Source of the DNA: an uncultured Clostridia bacterium
GTDB lineage: Bacteria > Bacillota > Clostridia > TANB77 > CAG-508
DNA length: 64,000 nucleotides
Assembly: GCA_934168305.1 (NCBI GenBank)
Contig: CAKPNF010000002.1
Coordinates: 62,001-126,000, forward strand
Direction: 5' to 3'
In this document: positions 1 through 8,181 of the stretch, one piece after another
Position numbering within the stretch: the first letter of the stretch is position 1
Layout of the letters: the number at the start of each line of letters is the position of its first letter
The notes under the pieces: model-generated
Seen by the model: the letters and a program-made list of their open reading frames with translations, nothing else
Database searches by the model: none
Told to the model about the DNA's origin: nothing
Made by a program: the position numbers and the translations under genes

Positions 1-402
1 ATAATTTGTATTACAATAATAGGAATTATATCAACAATTATAGCTTACCTAATTGGAACTCAAGTTTTAGGATTAATTTATGGAATTGACTTAAGTGCAC
101 ACAAAATAGAACTAGCAGTTATAATTATATCGGCAACAATATATACGATGGGAACAATATGTTCTTCATTCTTAACAGTTGTTAGAGAAACATTTTCTCA
201 ATTTATAATTTATGTTATTGTTTCTGTATTTGCACTTTTTGTATCAAACATACTAGTAAGTATATACAAAATAGAGGGGGCAGTAATAGCTTATTTTCTT
301 ATAATGCTAACACAATTCTTATTATATATAATTTATACAAAAATAAGAATGAAACAAATATTTTCTAGAAAAATTAAGGAGAATGAAATAAATGAACAAT
401 AA
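1..402 (+). CDS. Polysaccharide flippase (Wzx/MATE-like), C-terminal part
   Basis: The frame is open from the first base, so this is the last 133 residues of a gene that begins outside the window. It is almost wholly hydrophobic, with about four membrane segments and a short basic tail. The stretch GLIYGIDL resembles the conserved region of Wzx-type O-antigen/teichoic acid flippases, which move undecaprenyl-linked repeat units across the membrane. The next gene, a glycosyltransferase, overlaps it by 11 nt, which fits a polysaccharide biosynthesis operon. The flippase call is inferred from hydropathy, a weak motif and context. Another polytopic exporter is possible. Confidence 0.6.
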   Translation: MICITIIGIISTIIAYLIGTQVLGLIYGIDLSAHKIELAVIIISATIYTMGTICSSFLTVVRETFSQFIIYVIVSVFALFVSNILVSIYKIEGAVIAYFLIMLTQFLLYIIYTKIRMKQIFSRKIKENEINEQ

Positions 403-1303
403 AAAAGTCGCTATACTAATGTCCACATATAATGGTGAAAAATACATAAAAGAACAATTAGATAGTTTATTAAATCAAAGTTATAAAAATATAGAAATTT
501 ATATCAGAGATGATGGATCAAAAGATAAAACTATTAATATAGTTAAAGAATATGAAAATAAGTACAATAACGTAATTTTTAATCAAGGGGAAAATGTAGG
601 ATATATTAATAGTTTTTTTAATCTATTAAAATTATGCAACGATGCCGATTATTATGCATATTGTGACCAAGATGATATATGGATGGAAGAAAAAATTGAA
701 AGAGCTGTACAAAAATTAGATGAAAACAGCTGTGATAAACCGATTTTATACTTTTCAAACTTGGATTTTTATGATGGAGAAATGAATTATTTAGCATCAG
801 CACCTAAAGAGAAAAAATATAATTTTAGAAATTCATTAGTTGAATGTATAACACAAGGGATGACGATGGTTATAAATAAAAAAGCAAGAGATACAATTAT
901 AGATAACATTCCTAGTGTATGTTTAGGACATGACTGGTGGACATATATGATTTGTAGTGGATTTGGAAAAATTATTTATGATAGTGAATCTCTAGTAAAG
1001 TATAGAAGACATAATAAAAGTGTTACTTTGGAAGGAGAAAGCCAGTTTAAATTATTAATTTGGAGAATAAAAAAATTTCTATTAGGTGATTCTTTAAAAC
1101 AAATAAAAGTCCAAATTAAAGAATATGATAAATTATATTCAGACAAATTGAACAACGAAGATAGAAAATTACTTAAATTATTTACAAAAGATAAATACAA
1201 TTTTTTAATAGCATTAAGAAAAGCTTTTTATCCTAAGAGATATAGAAGAAAAATAACAGATGAAATAAGTGTTAGAATATTATTTATTTTTGGAAAATTA
1301 TAA
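392..1303 (+). CDS. Family 2 glycosyltransferase, rhamnosyltransferase-like
   Basis: A 303-residue GT-A fold transferase expected to add a sugar to a lipid-linked polysaccharide precursor at the inner face of the membrane. The N-terminus VAILMSTYNGEKYIKEQL and the RDDGSKDKT element are the nucleotide-sugar binding start of GT2 enzymes. DQDDIW at about residues 93-98 supplies the metal-binding DxD. The later HDWW and YRRHNKSVT elements are typical of the rhamnosyltransferase/RgpB-like subgroup. The start overlaps the flippase gene and follows an AAGGAG site. Donor and acceptor cannot be read from sequence. The family call is firm, the rhamnosyl call only suggestive. Confidence 0.85.
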   Translation: MNNKKVAILMSTYNGEKYIKEQLDSLLNQSYKNIEIYIRDDGSKDKTINIVKEYENKYNNVIFNQGENVGYINSFFNLLKLCNDADYYAYCDQDDIWMEEKIERAVQKLDENSCDKPILYFSNLDFYDGEMNYLASAPKEKKYNFRNSLVECITQGMTMVINKKARDTIIDNIPSVCLGHDWWTYMICSGFGKIIYDSESLVKYRRHNKSVTLEGESQFKLLIWRIKKFLLGDSLKQIKVQIKEYDKLYSDKLNNEDRKLLKLFTKDKYNFLIALRKAFYPKRYRRKITDEISVRILFIFGKL

Positions 1304-1343
1304 TTTTGTTAAAAAACATCAAAATTCAAACCAGTATTTTACA

Positions 1344-1372
1344 TTGAAAAGCCTTATAAAAAATATTATAAT
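1344..1372 (+). promoter_or_regulatory. Sigma-A type promoter for the GH25 lysozyme gene
   Basis: TTGAAA at 1344-1349 and TATAAT at 1367-1372 are separated by 17 nt, followed by an AAGGAGG site at 1392-1398 and a TTG start at 1405. The gene therefore looks independently transcribed from the polysaccharide genes before it. Confidence 0.65.
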
Positions 1373-1404
1373 AAAGTATATAATAATCATAAAGGAGGCA
1401 TAAA

Positions 1405-3531
1405 TTGAAAAAAGTCACAAATTTAGTAATATTATTATTAATATCACTGCTATTAATAAATGTTTTTCTGCCTATTAATTTAGCAGATTCTGAAAATGCA
1501 AATCAAGAAAATAATAACTCTATATTATATAATAACATAGAGCTAGAAGAGAATAAAACATTGTTAAGTAATAATGAGGTTAATGATGTTATTGAAAAAG
1601 AAGAAACAAATATAGAAGAAAATGAGAAAATTGAAGAGAAACAAGAAAATAAAGTTCTTATAGAAAATACGATTCCCAATGAATTAAATGAACAAACAAC
1701 TATTGAAAATGATGATGTAATGCCATTAAATGATACTACTGGTTTAGCAGTACAATATAAAACACATGTACAAAATATAGGATGGCAGGATTATGTACAA
1801 GATGGGAATATATCAGGAACATCTGGTAAAGGGTATAGATTAGAAGGAATTAATATTCAATTATTAAATTCAGAAAAAAATTTAAACATAAAATATCAAG
1901 TACATGTACAAAATATAGGATGGCAAGGTTGGAAAAAAAATGGGGAAGTAGCAGGTACTTCAGGACAAAGCCTAAGGTTAGAAGCTATAAGAATTTGCTT
2001 AGATAGTTCTGACGATTATTCTATACAATATAGAGTACACGTACAAAATATGGGATGGCAAGATTGGAAAATCGATGGAGAAATGGCAGGTACATCTGGA
2101 CAAAATCTGAGATTAGAAGCAATACAAATAAAAATTATTCCAAAGCAAAAAAAAGGAAGATTATGTATAGATACTCCATCTAATGGAAATACATATTATT
2201 CATCATCTGACATAAGAGTTCAAGGTTGGAAAATGTCAAATATTTCTAATACATTTATAAAAGCATATATAGATAATATAGAAATTGATTCCAAGACAAT
2301 AACTTACTATAATAGAACTGATGTAACAAATGCAATTTTAGATTGTGGAACAGAATCTCAAAATCCAAAAGCAGGTTTTTATTTTAGTTTTAATAGTAAT
2401 AATATTTCAAGCGGACAACATACTTTAAAGATAGAATTATATTCAGAAAAAGATATTATTAGTGCAGAAAGTACAAATTTTTATATAGATAAAAACTTAC
2501 ATATAAATTATAGAACTCACGTCCAACATGATGGATGGCAGGGATATGTAAAAGATGGTCAAATGTCAGGAACTTCAGGAAAATCTTATAGAGTAGAAGC
2601 TTTAAATATAAGTTTAATAAATGCACCAGAAAATGCAAAAATATTATATAGAACTCATGTCCAAAATATTGGATGGCAAAAATGGAAAGAAAATGGTGAA
2701 ATGGCAGGGACAGAGGGAAAAGCATATAGAATAGAAGCTATAGAAATAATTCTAGAAAATATGGATAAATATACAGTTGAATATCAAGTTCATATACAAG
2801 ATAAAGGATGGACAGACTGGTATATGGATGGAGAAACGGCCGGAACTGTAGGACAAGAAAGAAGAATTGAAGCCATAAGAATAAGATTAGTTGCAAAAAA
2901 AGAAAAGAGATTATATAAAGGAATTGATGTAAGTAAATTCAATGGTAGCGTAAACTGGGGCTTTGTAAAAAGAGATGGAATAGATTTTGCATTTATAAGA
3001 GCCGGTTTTAGAGGATATGGTTCAAGAGGAACACTTAATGAAGATCCATGTTTTAGATTGAACATACAAGGTGCTAAACAAGCAGGAATTCCGGTTGGAG
3101 TTTATTTTATAACACAAGCTATTACGGCTGAAGAAGCAATTCAAGAAGCAAACTGGGTAGTAGAAAGAGTAAAAGATTATAATATAGAATATCCAATTGC
3201 AATTGATATAGAAGCGCCAGGCTTAGAAAAACCTGATGATATACCAAGAACACAAAATTTAGACAAAAATACCAGAACATATCTAGCAAAAGTATTTTGT
3301 CAAACAATACAAAAAGCAGGGTATACACCAATTATATATTGCAATATAGATTGGGCATATAATTATTTAAATATGTCAGAATTATCAGAATATGACACAT
3401 GGATAGCAAGTTACAGAGATAATAATCCAGGATATAATGGAAAATACTCTATTTGGCAATACACAAGTAAAGGACAAGTAAATGGTGTATTAGGATATGT
3501 GGATAGAAACATATGTTATAAAAAATACTAA
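1405..3531 (+). CDS. Secreted GH25 lysozyme with six ChW repeats
   Basis: A 708-residue exported peptidoglycan hydrolase. The start is TTG, 6 nt after AAGGAGG. Residues 1-28 form a signal peptide, followed by an acidic Asn/Glu-rich linker to about 110. Three ChW repeats (YKTHVQNIGWQ...GTSG type) lie near 112-245, an Ig-like insert near 250-360, three more ChW repeats near 363-495, and a GH25 catalytic domain from 502 to the end. In the GH25 domain the DVSKFNG and IAIDIEAPG elements hold the acidic catalytic residues, so N-acetylmuramidase activity is expected. ChW repeats are thought to bind the cell surface in clostridia. Its position inside polysaccharide genes suggests a role in wall turnover. 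Confidence 0.92.
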   Translation: MKKVTNLVILLLISLLLINVFLPINLADSENANQENNNSILYNNIELEENKTLLSNNEVNDVIEKEETNIEENEKIEEKQENKVLIENTIPNELNEQTTIENDDVMPLNDTTGLAVQYKTHVQNIGWQDYVQDGNISGTSGKGYRLEGINIQLLNSEKNLNIKYQVHVQNIGWQGWKKNGEVAGTSGQSLRLEAIRICLDSSDDYSIQYRVHVQNMGWQDWKIDGEMAGTSGQNLRLEAIQIKIIPKQKKGRLCIDTPSNGNTYYSSSDIRVQGWKMSNISNTFIKAYIDNIEIDSKTITYYNRTDVTNAILDCGTESQNPKAGFYFSFNSNNISSGQHTLKIELYSEKDIISAESTNFYIDKNLHINYRTHVQHDGWQGYVKDGQMSGTSGKSYRVEALNISLINAPENAKILYRTHVQNIGWQKWKENGEMAGTEGKAYRIEAIEIILENMDKYTVEYQVHIQDKGWTDWYMDGETAGTVGQERRIEAIRIRLVAKKEKRLYKGIDVSKFNGSVNWGFVKRDGIDFAFIRAGFRGYGSRGTLNEDPCFRLNIQGAKQAGIPVGVYFITQAITAEEAIQEANWVVERVKDYNIEYPIAIDIEAPGLEKPDDIPRTQNLDKNTRTYLAKVFCQTIQKAGYTPIIYCNIDWAYNYLNMSELSEYDTWIASYRDNNPGYNGKYSIWQYTSKGQVNGVLGYVDRNICYKKY

Positions 3532-3561
3532 TTATATTAAATGAAATATGAGGAGAAAAAG

Positions 3562-4008
3562 ATGGAAAAAATAAAAGATTTATACTTAAAATATAAAGAA
3601 ATAATAAATTATCTAATAGTTGGAATACTAACAACAATAGTAGCTTTAGCAGTATATTATATATCAGTTTTTACTTTCTTGAACCCAGAAAACAGTGTAC
3701 AATTACAAATTGCAAATATATTATCTTGGATAGCTGGTGTTACATTTGCATATTTTACAAACAGAAAATTCGTATTTGAAAGTAAAGAGAAAAACAAAAT
3801 CAAAGAAGCATCAAAATTCATATTAGCAAGAGTTATTACACTTTTTATGGATATGATTATTATGTGGTTAGGTGTAACAATATTACATGGTAATGATAAA
3901 ATAATGAAATTGATTTCTCAGGTAGTAATAACAATATCAAATTATATTTTTAGTAAGATTTTTGTATTTACAAGGGCAACCGAGGAATATTCTAAGGAGG
4001 AAAAATAA
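3562..4008 (+). CDS. GtrA-like membrane protein
   Basis: A 148-residue protein with four predicted membrane helices. NYLIVGILTTIVALAVYY and the FAYFTNRKFVFES element are typical of the GtrA/DPMS family, which helps flip undecaprenyl-phosphate-linked glucose or otherwise supports cell-surface glycosylation. I chose the ATG at 3562 over the in-frame ATG at 3541 because a GAGGAG site sits 7 nt before it. The next gene, a DPM1/GtrB-type transferase, begins one base after the stop. The pair is a common arrangement for adding glucose side branches to wall glycopolymers. Confidence 0.85.
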   Translation: MEKIKDLYLKYKEIINYLIVGILTTIVALAVYYISVFTFLNPENSVQLQIANILSWIAGVTFAYFTNRKFVFESKEKNKIKEASKFILARVITLFMDMIIMWLGVTILHGNDKIMKLISQVVITISNYIFSKIFVFTRATEEYSKEEK

Positions 4009-4009
4009 A

Positions 4010-4951
4010 ATGGAAAAGAAAAAAGTAACGCTTGTTATACCAATGTATTATGAAGAAAAAGTAGCAGAAGAATGCTATAAAAGAGTAAAAGAAAACTTAA
4101 AAAAATTAGAAAATTATGACCATGAAATAATATTTGTAAATGACGGAAGTAAAGACAAAACATTAGAGATACTAGAAAATATTGCTAAAAATGATACAAG
4201 TGTAAAAATAATATCATTTTCAAGAAACTTTGGACACCAAGCAGCAGTAACTGCAGGACTTCAATATGTAACTGGAGATGCAATAGTAATAATGGATGCT
4301 GACCTTCAAGATCCACCAGAATTAATACCAGATATGTTAAAATTATGGGAAGAAGGAAATGAAGTAATATACGGAAAAAGAAAATCAAGAGAAGGAGAAA
4401 GTGCTTTCAAATTATTTACAGCAAAAATGTTTTATAAAACTCTTAATGCTCTATCAGATGTTGAAATACCAAGAGATACAGGAGATTTTAGATTAGTAGA
4501 TAGAAAAGTAGTTGATACAATAAATATTTTACCAGAACATAATAAATTTTTAAGAGGACTATTTAGTTGGGTTGGCTATAAGCAAGCTCCATTTGAATAT
4601 GAAAGAAAAGAAAGATTTGCAGGAGAGACAAAATATCCTTTGAAAAAAATGCTAAAATTAGCATCAGATGGTATTATAAGTTTTTCTACAAAACCATTAA
4701 AATTAGTTGGAGCATTAGGAATAATATCAATAATAATATCAGTTATATTATTAATTTATGCATTAGTATCATATGCATGTAAATTAAATAATTTATCTGC
4801 TGGATGGACATCTATTATGGTTGCCATTACATTTTTTGCAGGAGTTCAACTATTATCAATTTGGGTTATGTCAGAATATGTAGGTAGAATTTATGACGAA
4901 ACAAAACAAAGACCACAATATATAATAGATAAAAAAATCAATATAGAATAA
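4010..4951 (+). CDS. DPM1/GtrB-type polyprenyl-phosphate glycosyltransferase
   Basis: A 313-residue membrane-associated GT2 enzyme expected to move a sugar from a nucleotide donor to undecaprenyl phosphate. The N-terminal catalytic domain shows VIPMYYEE, FVNDGSKDKT, SFSRNFGHQAA, the DADLQDPPE metal-binding motif and RDTGDFRLVDR, all characteristic of the ArnC/GtrB/DPM1 group. Two membrane helices lie near residues 235-265 and 270-290. The start is ATG 4010, because AAGGAGG precedes it at good spacing. The upstream in-frame ATG at 3962 lies inside gtrA. It probably works with GtrA, with a terminator 8 nt after the stop. Confidence 0.9.
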   Translation: MEKKKVTLVIPMYYEEKVAEECYKRVKENLKKLENYDHEIIFVNDGSKDKTLEILENIAKNDTSVKIISFSRNFGHQAAVTAGLQYVTGDAIVIMDADLQDPPELIPDMLKLWEEGNEVIYGKRKSREGESAFKLFTAKMFYKTLNALSDVEIPRDTGDFRLVDRKVVDTINILPEHNKFLRGLFSWVGYKQAPFEYERKERFAGETKYPLKKMLKLASDGIISFSTKPLKLVGALGIISIIISVILLIYALVSYACKLNNLSAGWTSIMVAITFFAGVQLLSIWVMSEYVGRIYDETKQRPQYIIDKKINIE

Positions 4952-4958
4952 AAAAGAA

Positions 4959-4999
4959 AAAGGATAGATTTAAACAAAAATCTATCCTTTAAAAAATTT
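4959..4999 (+). terminator. Rho-independent terminator after the GtrB-type gene
   Basis: AAAGGATAGATTT (4959-4971) pairs perfectly with 4978-4990 across a 6-nt loop. A T-rich run follows after a short A stretch. Confidence 0.8.
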
Positions 5000-5008
5000 T
5001 TTTCAAAA

Positions 5009-5110
5009 TTATCTACAATTATTATTGTTATTTTGTCTTTCATTACTTTGATTTTGATTATTATTGTTATTATTATTGTTGTTATTATTTTTCTTATTTG
5101 ATTTTGACAT
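5009..5110 (-). CDS. 33-residue asparagine-rich small protein
   Basis: On the minus strand an ATG at 5110 follows a GGAGGT site by 8 nt and opens a 33-codon frame. It encodes MSKSNKK, eleven consecutive Asn, QNQSNERQ, five Asn, then Cys-Arg and a stop. Low-complexity codons can arise by chance in AT-rich DNA, but the good ribosome binding site and the alternation of AAT and AAC codons argue for a real gene. Asn-rich small proteins are common among clostridial spore-layer proteins, which is only an analogy here. It sits between convergent and divergent plus-strand neighbours and no homologue was recognised. Confidence 0.45.
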   Translation of the reverse strand: MSKSNKKNNNNNNNNNNNQNQSNERQNNNNNCR

Positions 5111-5177
5111 TGAAATGCACCTCCATTCAATTTCTAAACATATTTTAACCTAAAAATAAAAAATTATTCTATAAAAT

Positions 5178-5206
5178 TTGTCTTTTTATAAAAAAAGGGA
5201 TATAAT
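5178..5206 (+). promoter_or_regulatory. Sigma-A type promoter for murD
   Basis: TTGTCT (5178-5183) and TATAAT (5201-5206) are spaced by 17 nt, about 60 nt before the murD GTG start. Confidence 0.6.
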
Positions 5207-5268
5207 AATAACGAAAAAAATTTTTATGAATAAAATAAAACATAAACAGGTATCAGGAGGTAATAATT

Positions 5269-6669
5269 GTGAATTTTGAAAATAAAAAATTAGAAGAATT
5301 TAATGAATACATAAGATTTAGGAAAGTAGCAGTAATAGGGTTAGGAGTAAGCAATTTACCACTATTAGACTATCTATATGAAAAAAAAGCACAAGTGACT
5401 GTCTTTGATGAAAGAACAGTTGATGAAATCCCACAAAATATAATAACAAAAATAAATACATATGAATTCAAATATTCATTTGGAAAAAATTGCCTTGAAA
5501 AATTAAAAGGATTTAACATTATATTTAGGTCACCAAGTTGCCTACCAACAAGAAAAGAATTACAAGAAGAAGCGGATAGAGGAGCAATTGTTACAACAGA
5601 AGTAGAAATGTTAATGGAAATGTGTCCATGTAAAATTATAGGAGTTACAGGAAGTGATGGCAAAACAACAACAACAAGTATGATAAATGCAATATTAAAA
5701 AAAGCAGGATACAACACTTTCTTAGGGGGAAATATAGGAACACCATTATTTACAAAATTGCCAGAAATAAAACCAGATGATATTGTAGTATTAGAATTAA
5801 GTAGTTTTCAATTAATGAATATGCAAGTAAGTCCAGATATAGCAGTTATTACAAATATAACACCAAATCATTTAAATATTCACAAAGATTATCAAGAATA
5901 CATAGATGCCAAAAAGAACATTTTTAAAAATCAAGATGAAAGCGGAATATTAATTTTAAATTATGATAATGATATAACAAGAAGCTGTGCAAAAGAAGCA
6001 AAAGGAAAAGTTATATTCTTTAGCAGTAAAGAAAAATTAGATAATGGCTTTATAGTAGATGAAGAGATAATAAAAGAATGTGAAGATAAAGTTAGAAAAC
6101 ATATTTTAAATACAAATGAAGTAATTTTAAGAGGAAACCATAATTTTCAAAACATTGCAACTGCATTAGCTGCTACAAAAACTTTAGTAGACACAGACAT
6201 TGCTGTCCAAGCAATAAAAGAATTCAAACCTGTTGAACACAGAATAGAATTTATAAGAGAAATTGATGGAGTAAAATGGTATAATGACTCTGCAAGCTCT
6301 TCACCAACAAGAACATTATCAGGAATAAATGCTTTTAAAGAAAATATAGTTTTAATAGCCGGAGGATATGACAAGAATTTAGATTACGAACCACTTGCAA
6401 AGCCAGTATTAGATAAAGTTTCAACATTAATATTAATAGGTCAAACTGCGGAAAAAATATTTGATGCAGTAAAAAATGAAGTAGATAAACAAAATAAAAA
6501 AATTGATATTTATATGTGTGATTCTTTAGAGCAAACAATAGATATTGCAAAAAAAACATCTAAAAAAGGTGATGTAGTATTATTTTCACCTGCAAGTGCA
6601 AGTTTTGATATGTTTAAAAATTTTGCAGATAGAGGCGAAAAATTTAAAAATCTAGTAAATAATATTTAA
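5269..6669 (+). CDS. murD: UDP-N-acetylmuramoyl-L-alanine--D-glutamate ligase
   Basis: A 466-residue cytoplasmic Mur ligase that adds D-glutamate to UDP-MurNAc-L-Ala with ATP in peptidoglycan precursor synthesis. The N-terminal Rossmann-like region has VIGLGVSNLPL. The central ATPase carries the P-loop GVTGSDGKTTTTSM near residue 125 and the ITPNHLNIH element. The C-terminal domain starts near RGNHNFQNIATALAA and contains WYNDSASSSPTRT, as expected for MurD. The length is normal. The start is GTG, 8 nt after AGGAGG; no in-frame ATG fits better. It stands alone with its own promoter rather than in a dcw cluster. Confidence 0.95.
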   Translation: MNFENKKLEEFNEYIRFRKVAVIGLGVSNLPLLDYLYEKKAQVTVFDERTVDEIPQNIITKINTYEFKYSFGKNCLEKLKGFNIIFRSPSCLPTRKELQEEADRGAIVTTEVEMLMEMCPCKIIGVTGSDGKTTTTSMINAILKKAGYNTFLGGNIGTPLFTKLPEIKPDDIVVLELSSFQLMNMQVSPDIAVITNITPNHLNIHKDYQEYIDAKKNIFKNQDESGILILNYDNDITRSCAKEAKGKVIFFSSKEKLDNGFIVDEEIIKECEDKVRKHILNTNEVILRGNHNFQNIATALAATKTLVDTDIAVQAIKEFKPVEHRIEFIREIDGVKWYNDSASSSPTRTLSGINAFKENIVLIAGGYDKNLDYEPLAKPVLDKVSTLILIGQTAEKIFDAVKNEVDKQNKKIDIYMCDSLEQTIDIAKKTSKKGDVVLFSPASASFDMFKNFADRGEKFKNLVNNI

Positions 6670-6724
6670 CCAAAACAAAACCTTTCTCATATGATATAGA
6701 AGTAAAAAATGAGGGAGGTTTATT

Positions 6725-7378
6725 ATGTATAACGAAACATATGATGACTACATAAGAAGTATTTTAGGATATCCACCAATGAGGTCATATGAAGATGATT
6801 TCGCAGATTATAGAAATCAAAATATGATGAATTCAAATATGAATATAAATTCAATGAATACAGCATCAAATATGGATTTAGAAAATTGTTATCCTGAGAT
6901 ATACAAAATTGTTTATCCAATGGTACAGAAAAAATGCGACAGTGTTGGAACATCTGTATCAAATGATGATATACAAAATATGACAAATGAAATATATTTT
7001 GCTTTAGAGGGAAGAGCAGAAGTTCAACTTAACATCAATTTAGAAAACGAAGTAAGAAAATCGGAAACAACAAATTCAAATACAACTAAAATATCAGAAA
7101 AAAAACCAAATGTAAAAATAAGTGAAACATCAAATGAAAAAAGAGAAACAAGGCAAATAAACACAGGACTTAGGGATTTGATACAAATATTATTAATTAG
7201 AGAATTATTAAGGAGAAGGAGACCAGGCGAAAGACCAGGAAGACCACCTATGCCACGTCCTCCAATGCCAGGACCTCGACCACCAATGAGACCACCTTTT
7301 AGACCGGGATTTGGACCAGGAGGAACAATGTTTAATAGGGATTTTGAAATATCAAATTATGATATTTATGAAAACTAA
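6725..7378 (+). CDS. Hypothetical protein with Pro/Arg-rich tail
   Basis: I do not recognise this 217-residue protein. The start is ATG, with GGGAGG upstream. Residues 1-50 are rich in Asn, Met and Tyr. Residues 55-100 hold a conserved-looking segment around CYPEIYKIVYPMV followed by KKCD. The middle is charged and low in complexity. From about residue 145 there is a hydrophobic patch, RELLRRRRPGERPG, then repeats of PPMP and RPP that end in a Gly/Phe-rich stretch. There is no signal peptide. The tail and small size resemble coat or exosporium-associated proteins of spore formers, but that is only an analogy. A terminator follows at 7396. Confidence 0.7.
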   Translation: MYNETYDDYIRSILGYPPMRSYEDDFADYRNQNMMNSNMNINSMNTASNMDLENCYPEIYKIVYPMVQKKCDSVGTSVSNDDIQNMTNEIYFALEGRAEVQLNINLENEVRKSETTNSNTTKISEKKPNVKISETSNEKRETRQINTGLRDLIQILLIRELLRRRRPGERPGRPPMPRPPMPGPRPPMRPPFRPGFGPGGTMFNRDFEISNYDIYEN

Positions 7379-7395
7379 AAAATGAAAAATTTTCC

Positions 7396-7430
7396 AAATA
7401 TGCAAATTAAATTTTGCATATTTTTTTTTA
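7396..7430 (+). terminator. Rho-independent terminator
   Basis: AAATATGCAAA (7396-7406) pairs with TTTGCATATTT (7413-7423), with a run of nine T residues at the 3' side. Confidence 0.85.
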
Positions 7431-7546
7431 TTTTGATAAACAATAATTTAAGAAAGCAAATTTTAGAATTTTTTTGTTGTTCAGTAGAGTATAACATAGA
7501 AAATAAAAATTTGTTTAATATAAAGTAAGAGAAAGGTGGTATAAAA

Positions 7547-7993
7547 ATGAAAGTAAAAGACTGTATGTGTGAAAACGTATGTTGTGTAAAACCAGAAACA
7601 AAAATAGATGAGGTTGCAAAATTAATGAGCGAAAATCATATTGGATGTATTCCAGTATGTGATAGTAATAATTGTATTTGTGGAATTTTAACAGACAGAG
7701 ACATTTTATTAAGAACAGTAGCATGTAATAAAGAAGCAAATAATACAACAGCGAGTGATATAATGTCAACAGATGTATGTACTTGCAAAGAAGATGATGA
7801 AATGTCAAATGCAGAAACTAAAATGGGAAATAATCAAATAAGAAGATTACCTGTTTGTGATGAAAATAATCATGTAATAGGAATTTTAACATTAGGCGAT
7901 TTAGCACAAAATGATATTCAACTTGGTACACAACAAGTTTGTAATACAATAAGTAATATATGCGATTGCAATACAAATAAGAATAATCAATAA
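7547..7993 (+). CDS. Cysteine-rich tandem CBS-domain protein
   Basis: A 148-residue protein made almost entirely of two CBS motifs. The first spans about residues 1-60 (HIGCIPVCDSNN, GILTDRDIL), the second about 70-130 (IRRLPVCDENN, GILTLGDLA). Paired CBS domains bind adenosyl nucleotides and usually act as sensors. No catalytic or channel domain is attached. About 15 cysteines are present, including CMCENVCC at the N-terminus and CNTISNICDC at the C-terminus, which is unusual for the family. The start is ATG after AAAGGTGG. The Cys content could mean metal binding or cross-linking in a spore layer, but neither can be shown from sequence. Confidence 0.85.
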   Translation: MKVKDCMCENVCCVKPETKIDEVAKLMSENHIGCIPVCDSNNCICGILTDRDILLRTVACNKEANNTTASDIMSTDVCTCKEDDEMSNAETKMGNNQIRRLPVCDENNHVIGILTLGDLAQNDIQLGTQQVCNTISNICDCNTNKNNQ

Positions 7994-8010
7994 AAGTGGA
8001 TTAATGGACC

Positions 8011-8122
8011 AAAAGGGATTAAGGGGCCACCACACAAAATCCCTCTTTTACAATCAATTTAACAACAATTACATTAGTTTAAAAAAAGAGGGATTTTGTG
8101 TGGTGGCCCCTTAATCCCTTTT
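8011..8122. repeat. Long palindromic element, copy 1 (GGGATTAAGGGGCC family)
   Basis: A 39-nt left arm (8011-8049) is perfectly complementary to the right arm (8084-8122), with a 34-nt A/T-rich spacer. The 29-nt core (8015-8043 and 8090-8118) starts GGGATTAAGGGGCC and ends AATCCC, so each arm can also fold on itself. The right side ends in five T residues, so the whole could act as a terminator for the CBS gene. A degenerate partial copy, GGATTAATGGACC, lies just before it at 7998-8010. The same arm occurs near 23.7, 58.2 and 62.6 kb. Confidence 0.9.
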
Positions 8123-8181
8123 TATACTAAGAATATAAAATGGAATATTACATATAATAATTACATAGGAGAAATTTGGTT

